Translations under genes and position numbers: made by a program
The notes under the pieces: model-generated
What the model was told of the DNA's origin: nothing
The model's input: only the letters and a program-made list of their open reading frames with translations
Databases searched by the model: none
In this document: positions 14,028-17,580 of the stretch, piece by piece
Layout: each line of letters starts with the position of its first letter
Position numbering within the stretch: the stretch's first letter is position 1
Origin: an uncultured Bacillota bacterium
Lineage (GTDB): Bacteria > Bacillota > Dehalobacteriia > UBA4068
Assembly: GCA_934271085.1 (NCBI GenBank)
Contig: CAKQQU010000031.1
Coordinates: 1-17,580, forward strand
Length of the DNA: 17,580 bases
Direction of reading: 5' to 3'

Positions 14028-17000
14028 TTAACGGTAATTATCCAGCAGATACATCATCTTAACCGCCTCAGCCCGGCTGCCGTATCCCAAAGGCCGGAAG
14101 CTGCCGTCAGGATAACCGCCGATGATACTGGCCTGCTGCAAAACGCTGACTGCTGCCGCAGCATAGGAGCCTATGGCATTGCTATCGGTAAAGCCAAGAT
14201 AACCGCCGACAGGCAAAGCCTTTCCCAGATAAATGCCATAGCGATAAAGCATGGCTGCCATTTCCTGCCGGGATATCAGGGAATCCGGCCGGAAACTGTT
14301 ATCACCGTAACCGGTAACAATACCGGCAGCGGCGGCCCAGGCTACCGGTTGGGCATAATACTTATCGCCGCTGATATCGGTAAAGCCGCCGTAATAATAA
14401 GGCATATCTTTACCGCTCATACGAGCCAGCATAGTTACAAAATCAGCGCGGGTTATATTGCGTTCGGGATAAAAGAAGCCGCCGTAACCCTGAACGGCGC
14501 CGCTTGCCGCCAGATCGGTTATATAATGATAGGCCCAGTGGTTGGCAGGTACATCATAGAAGATGACGCCTGTCATATTGCCATACCTGGCCGCTTTCTC
14601 AAATTTTTCTTTGGCAGCAGCCAGATCGGACAGAGCCTCCTGATAATCCTTATAGTCGGAATTCTTGTCATCATATACCTTTTGAGCTGCTTTCAGAGCC
14701 TTCTGTAAAGCATTATAGTCAGCTTGTTTTACCCACAGCTTATTGGCAGGCACATCGCTGCCGTCCTCACTGACATATATTTCTTCCAGCAAAGATTCCG
14801 CCACGCTGATATATTTGCTCAGATAATTCTTAAGCGTAGACAGCGATGGATCGATATCCTTTGCCGAAAAACCCCTATATTTTTCAGTATAATCGTCTGT
14901 GTAGTAAAGGATGATCTGGTCTCCGTCATTAAGAATATATTTATTTATGGCAGTCCGGCTTACATCAACATCGTCATCATCCTTATCATAGACCACATAC
15001 ATCCAGCCGGAATTCTTACCATTGTCCTGCTCGGCCAGTTTTTTACCGGTAAGCGGATTCTCAACTGCAGCAAGATAACCGTTTTTGTAATCATAGGACA
15101 GCTTTGCCTTATTAAGAGCAGTACGGATCAGATCCCAAGCGCTGTCCCCTTCTGCCATAACATACTCACGGGTGGCATACCAGGTAAAATAGTTTTCATG
15201 ACCGCTGCTTCCGTGCTCGCTGTCGCCTATAAGACGGAAGGTAACGGTAAGCCCCTCTGTTTTCAGGTTTACCCTGACTGTTTTATTGGCGGTCATTACG
15301 CTAAAGCTGCCCTTGGCATCGATATAGCCATCAAAGCTTATAACATAAGTATAATCACCGGTATACAACTGATATTTATTTACATCGCCAGCTACTTTTG
15401 CGCCTTTGGCATCATAAACACGGATAACTGCCTTTTGGCTTACATCCCGGTTATCCTCATCACGGATATCGAAGGTAACGGTATACTGCTCTGCCTGGGA
15501 AGCAATGGCATAAATACGGCTGTCCTGATTGGCGCTGAAATCATAGATATTATAAGCGCCTTTATTGGCGGCATACCCCAGGCAGGCGATCAGCCCACGG
15601 AAACCCTGTTCGGTAGAAGTGGCATTAAGGCTGTTTTCATATCCGTAAAGAAAGCCGTTGCCGCTGGCGTCAGCCATGGCTATAATGCCGTTCAGCAGAT
15701 CATGTCCGTAAAAATCAGCAGGATCATGACCTACAGCCGCCAACCCGGCAGCCAACAATGCGGTAGATTCCACCGTATCGCTTCCCCAGGAAACTACAGT
15801 ATCATTTTCATTAAAGGTAACCGCCGACTCCAGGGCTGCCAGGGCTTTGTTTACAGAATCTGCGGCATCTTCCCGGCCGGCCAGAGCCAGGAGAACAGGA
15901 GCGGTGGTATCGGCGTCCGCAGTAGCTTCATAGCCGTTCCAGCCGCCTTTGGCAAGCTGGTTATCCAGTATCTTTTTGACAAGAGTGTTGATCTCGATGC
16001 TGTAATCATCGCCAAACTGCCGGAAAGCAATGACCATATAAGGCAGAGTATATATACTGTCTTCGCTGCTGACCTTAGCCTTCAGCAGAGCCACCGCATC
16101 AAACTCATTTCCCTGGGCAGTGACAACATGATGGGCGTCATAGCCCAAAGCGCTGAGACCGATGATATATTTGGCCAGATCTCCTGATTTGACATCAGCA
16201 TCAGCCAACCGGGCTACGGCATAATCCACATAAGCCTGCTTTTGGGATTCAGTCAGGCTATGGCTGCTTCCTAAACCATAAGCCGCCGCACCAAGCTTAT
16301 CCGCGGCAGCCATATCCGCAACCACCCAGGGATAGTTGCCAGTATCCATTTGCTTTTGCCAGGAAACTGCAATATTATTGGCCAACAGCTTGGCCAGATA
16401 AGGATTATCAATAGTGCTCCAGGTTGCATTGGAATCCAAAACAGTTATATCGAATTTTACAACCGCATCATCCGACAGCCCCGAAACATGACTGATAGTA
16501 GCTGTCAGAGATACTTTTTTGGCGGTATCAGCGCAGGTAACATGGCCACCATCAAGGATAATGCTCTGATCTGAGGATTTCCAGCTTATGACTACCTGAT
16601 CGCCGCTGCCGAAAGTAACCGTATCGGCATCGGCGTCATAAGAGGCCGCCTCATACAGATCAAGATCAAAGCGAACGCACCAGGGATACTGGTTAGCGCT
16701 CTTGATAATGTCAAAAGTAAGGGCTTCTTTGACTGCCTGTACTTCTTTTTGGGCCAAGCTTTCATTATCCGCTTTCAGCACAGTGACGGGGAATTCTTTT
16801 TCCACCTTAAGTTCGCTGCCAGGCAAAGTAACTGTAGCGGTCAAAACAGCCTGCTTATCACTTTCGCTATCAGGTTTGATCCTGCCGGTTGCGGTTATGA
16901 CAGCAGTATCAGAACTTTTCCAGGTAATGACAGTACCGTTTTGCCCGGCAACAGGCAGATCGATATTCCGACTCAATGACTTTTCTATGCTTAAATTATC

Positions 17001-17580
17001 AGCATCCTGCTGCAGAAGGGCGATTATGGCCTCATTTTCGTCAGGCACCACTATCACTTTGCATACAGGAGTGGTTATATATTCATAAGAATCTGCCTGC
17101 AGCTGCACAGCCAAATAATATTGGCCGGGAGAGGTAAATCCGGCAGTGATAACTCCATCGCTGATTGATGCGGTTCCCGGAAAACCGCTAACAACAGAGC
17201 CGTACTCATCGATAACGCCCACAATCAGATCATTATCATCAAAGTCGGCTGCATAGCCCCACATATTATCATTAAAATCAACGCTAAGCGATAATTCTCC
17301 GTCCACCTTTACTACTGCTACATCACGGTCAAAATAGGCGTAATAATCAAAGCAGTAGCTATCCCCATATACCCAGGCCGTAAGATAATCGCCGTCTTTT
17401 ACCTTCTGGGTCAGCCCTCTGGCCGTTTCATTATTAAGGCAATAGCTTACATTGGAAGTTGTGATTCCCCAAAGTTTGTTGATATATCCGGAAGCGTTTT
17501 TTGCATAACCACCCACGCAATATCCGTTATGGACGGCAGTAAGCACATCGTCTATATCATAATAACCGTTGGCATTAAGG
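14028..17580 (-). CDS. Giant SLH surface protein with alpha/alpha barrel plus DUF4430, 5' end outside window
   Basis: The frame is open to the window edge (LNANGYYDIDD precedes a GTG at 17546), so at least 1183 residues remain and the signal peptide is missing. Numbered from 17546: 1-165, a domain with some DUF4430-like layout (DVLTAVHNGY, later KDGDYLTAWVY); about 168-258 and 262-370, two atrophied bacterial Ig-like domains (WKSSDTAVI, WKSSDQSII); 375-675, an alpha/alpha barrel (AKGGWNGYEATADADTT, WGSDTVESTALLAAGLA); 686-762, a PEGA-like beta domain; 765-882, DUF4430 (SAWDLIRTALNKA, NSGWMYVVYD, LNDGDQIILYYTDDYTEKY); 920-988, a charged helical FIVAR-like spacer; then three full SLH domains (995-1050, 1053-1110, 1116-1172). 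Barrel followed by DUF4430 is the order of intrinsic factor and transcobalamin. It should be a cell-wall-anchored binder, first in the visible operon. The ligand is inferred, not shown. Confidence 0.9.
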   Translation of the reverse strand, partial: LNANGYYDIDDVLTAVHNGYCVGGYAKNASGYINKLWGITTSNVSYCLNNETARGLTQKVKDGDYLTAWVYGDSYCFDYYAYFDRDVAVVKVDGELSLSVDFNDNMWGYAADFDDNDLIVGVIDEYGSVVSGFPGTASISDGVITAGFTSPGQYYLAVQLQADSYEYITTPVCKVIVVPDENEAIIALLQQDADNLSIEKSLSRNIDLPVAGQNGTVITWKSSDTAVITATGRIKPDSESDKQAVLTATVTLPGSELKVEKEFPVTVLKADNESLAQKEVQAVKEALTFDIIKSANQYPWCVRFDLDLYEAASYDADADTVTFGSGDQVVISWKSSDQSIILDGGHVTCADTAKKVSLTATISHVSGLSDDAVVKFDITVLDSNATWSTIDNPYLAKLLANNIAVSWQKQMDTGNYPWVVADMAAADKLGAAAYGLGSSHSLTESQKQAYVDYAVARLADADVKSGDLAKYIIGLSALGYDAHHVVTAQGNEFDAVALLKAKVSSEDSIYTLPYMVIAFRQFGDDYSIEINTLVKKILDNQLAKGGWNGYEATADADTTAPVLLALAGREDAADSVNKALAALESAVTFNENDTVVSWGSDTVESTALLAAGLAAVGHDPADFYGHDLLNGIIAMADASGNGFLYGYENSLNATSTEQGFRGLIACLGYAANKGAYNIYDFSANQDSRIYAIASQAEQYTVTFDIRDEDNRDVSQKAVIRVYDAKGAKVAGDVNKYQLYTGDYTYVISFDGYIDAKGSFSVMTANKTVRVNLKTEGLTVTFRLIGDSEHGSSGHENYFTWYATREYVMAEGDSAWDLIRTALNKAKLSYDYKNGYLAAVENPLTGKKLAEQDNGKNSGWMYVVYDKDDDDVDVSRTAINKYILNDGDQIILYYTDDYTEKYRGFSAKDIDPSLSTLKNYLSKYISVAESLLEEIYVSEDGSDVPANKLWVKQADYNALQKALKAAQKVYDDKNSDYKDYQEALSDLAAAKEKFEKAARYGNMTGVIFYDVPANHWAYHYITDLAASGAVQGYGGFFYPERNITRADFVTMLARMSGKDMPYYYGGFTDISGDKYYAQPVAWAAAAGIVTGYGDNSFRPDSLISRQEMAAMLYRYGIYLGKALPVGGYLGFTDSNAIGSYAAAAVSVLQQASIIGGYPDGSFRPLGYGSRAEAVKMMYLLDNYR

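Noticed and set aside
14724..16187. Long open frame (487 codons) on the plus strand opposite the giant SLH gene
   Set aside because: It is a shadow of a protein with clear barrel, DUF4430 and SLH domains; the plus-strand translation has no recognisable domain and no SD-supported start.

Overview
The window looks like the chromosome of a Gram-positive-type anaerobe in the Bacillota (Clostridia or Negativicutes; I cannot choose between them from sequence alone). Supporting signs are strong AGGAGG-type ribosome binding sites, GTG and TTG starts, S-layer-homology (SLH) anchored proteins, lipoproteins with clear lipoboxes, DUF4428/DUF4430/VOC families common in gut Firmicutes, and tightly packed operons. 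I saw no tRNA, rRNA, CRISPR array, insertion sequence or phage gene. No gap without a gene exceeds about 235 bases.

Region 1 (1-2465, minus strand) is a likely operon of four envelope-related genes of unknown role: a four-helix membrane protein, a zinc-ribbon DUF4428 protein, and two lipoproteins, the last running off the left edge.

Region 2 (2594-6918, minus strand) is a signalling cluster. From a good promoter at 6889-6918 it reads a membrane histidine-kinase-like protein that lacks recognisable catalytic residues, then an intact membrane histidine kinase, then a NarL/LuxR-type response regulator. The three overlap by 4 bases each and end at a strong terminator. Beyond this lies a single-domain receiver-like protein whose phosphorylation site is degenerate, preceded by a perfect tandem 11-bp repeat.

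Region 3 (6968-8208, plus strand) is a two-gene unit, a metallo-beta-lactamase-fold hydrolase and a glyoxalase-I-like VOC protein, closed by a perfect 12-bp-stem terminator.

Region 4 (8220-17580, minus strand, continuing past the right edge) is the most interesting part. In transcription order it encodes a very large SLH protein with an alpha/alpha barrel followed by a DUF4430 domain, a smaller SLH protein carrying a related barrel, a DUF4430 lipoprotein, an ECF-transporter T component, and one polypeptide that fuses both ECF ATPases to a membrane S-like domain. An alpha/alpha barrel plus a DUF4430-type beta domain is the architecture of animal intrinsic factor and transcobalamin. I therefore infer a surface-capture-to-membrane relay for a cobalamin-like ligand: cell-wall-anchored binders pass ligand to a lipoprotein and then to the ECF importer. 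The ligand is an inference; no cobalamin riboswitch is visible, but the operon's 5' end lies outside the window.
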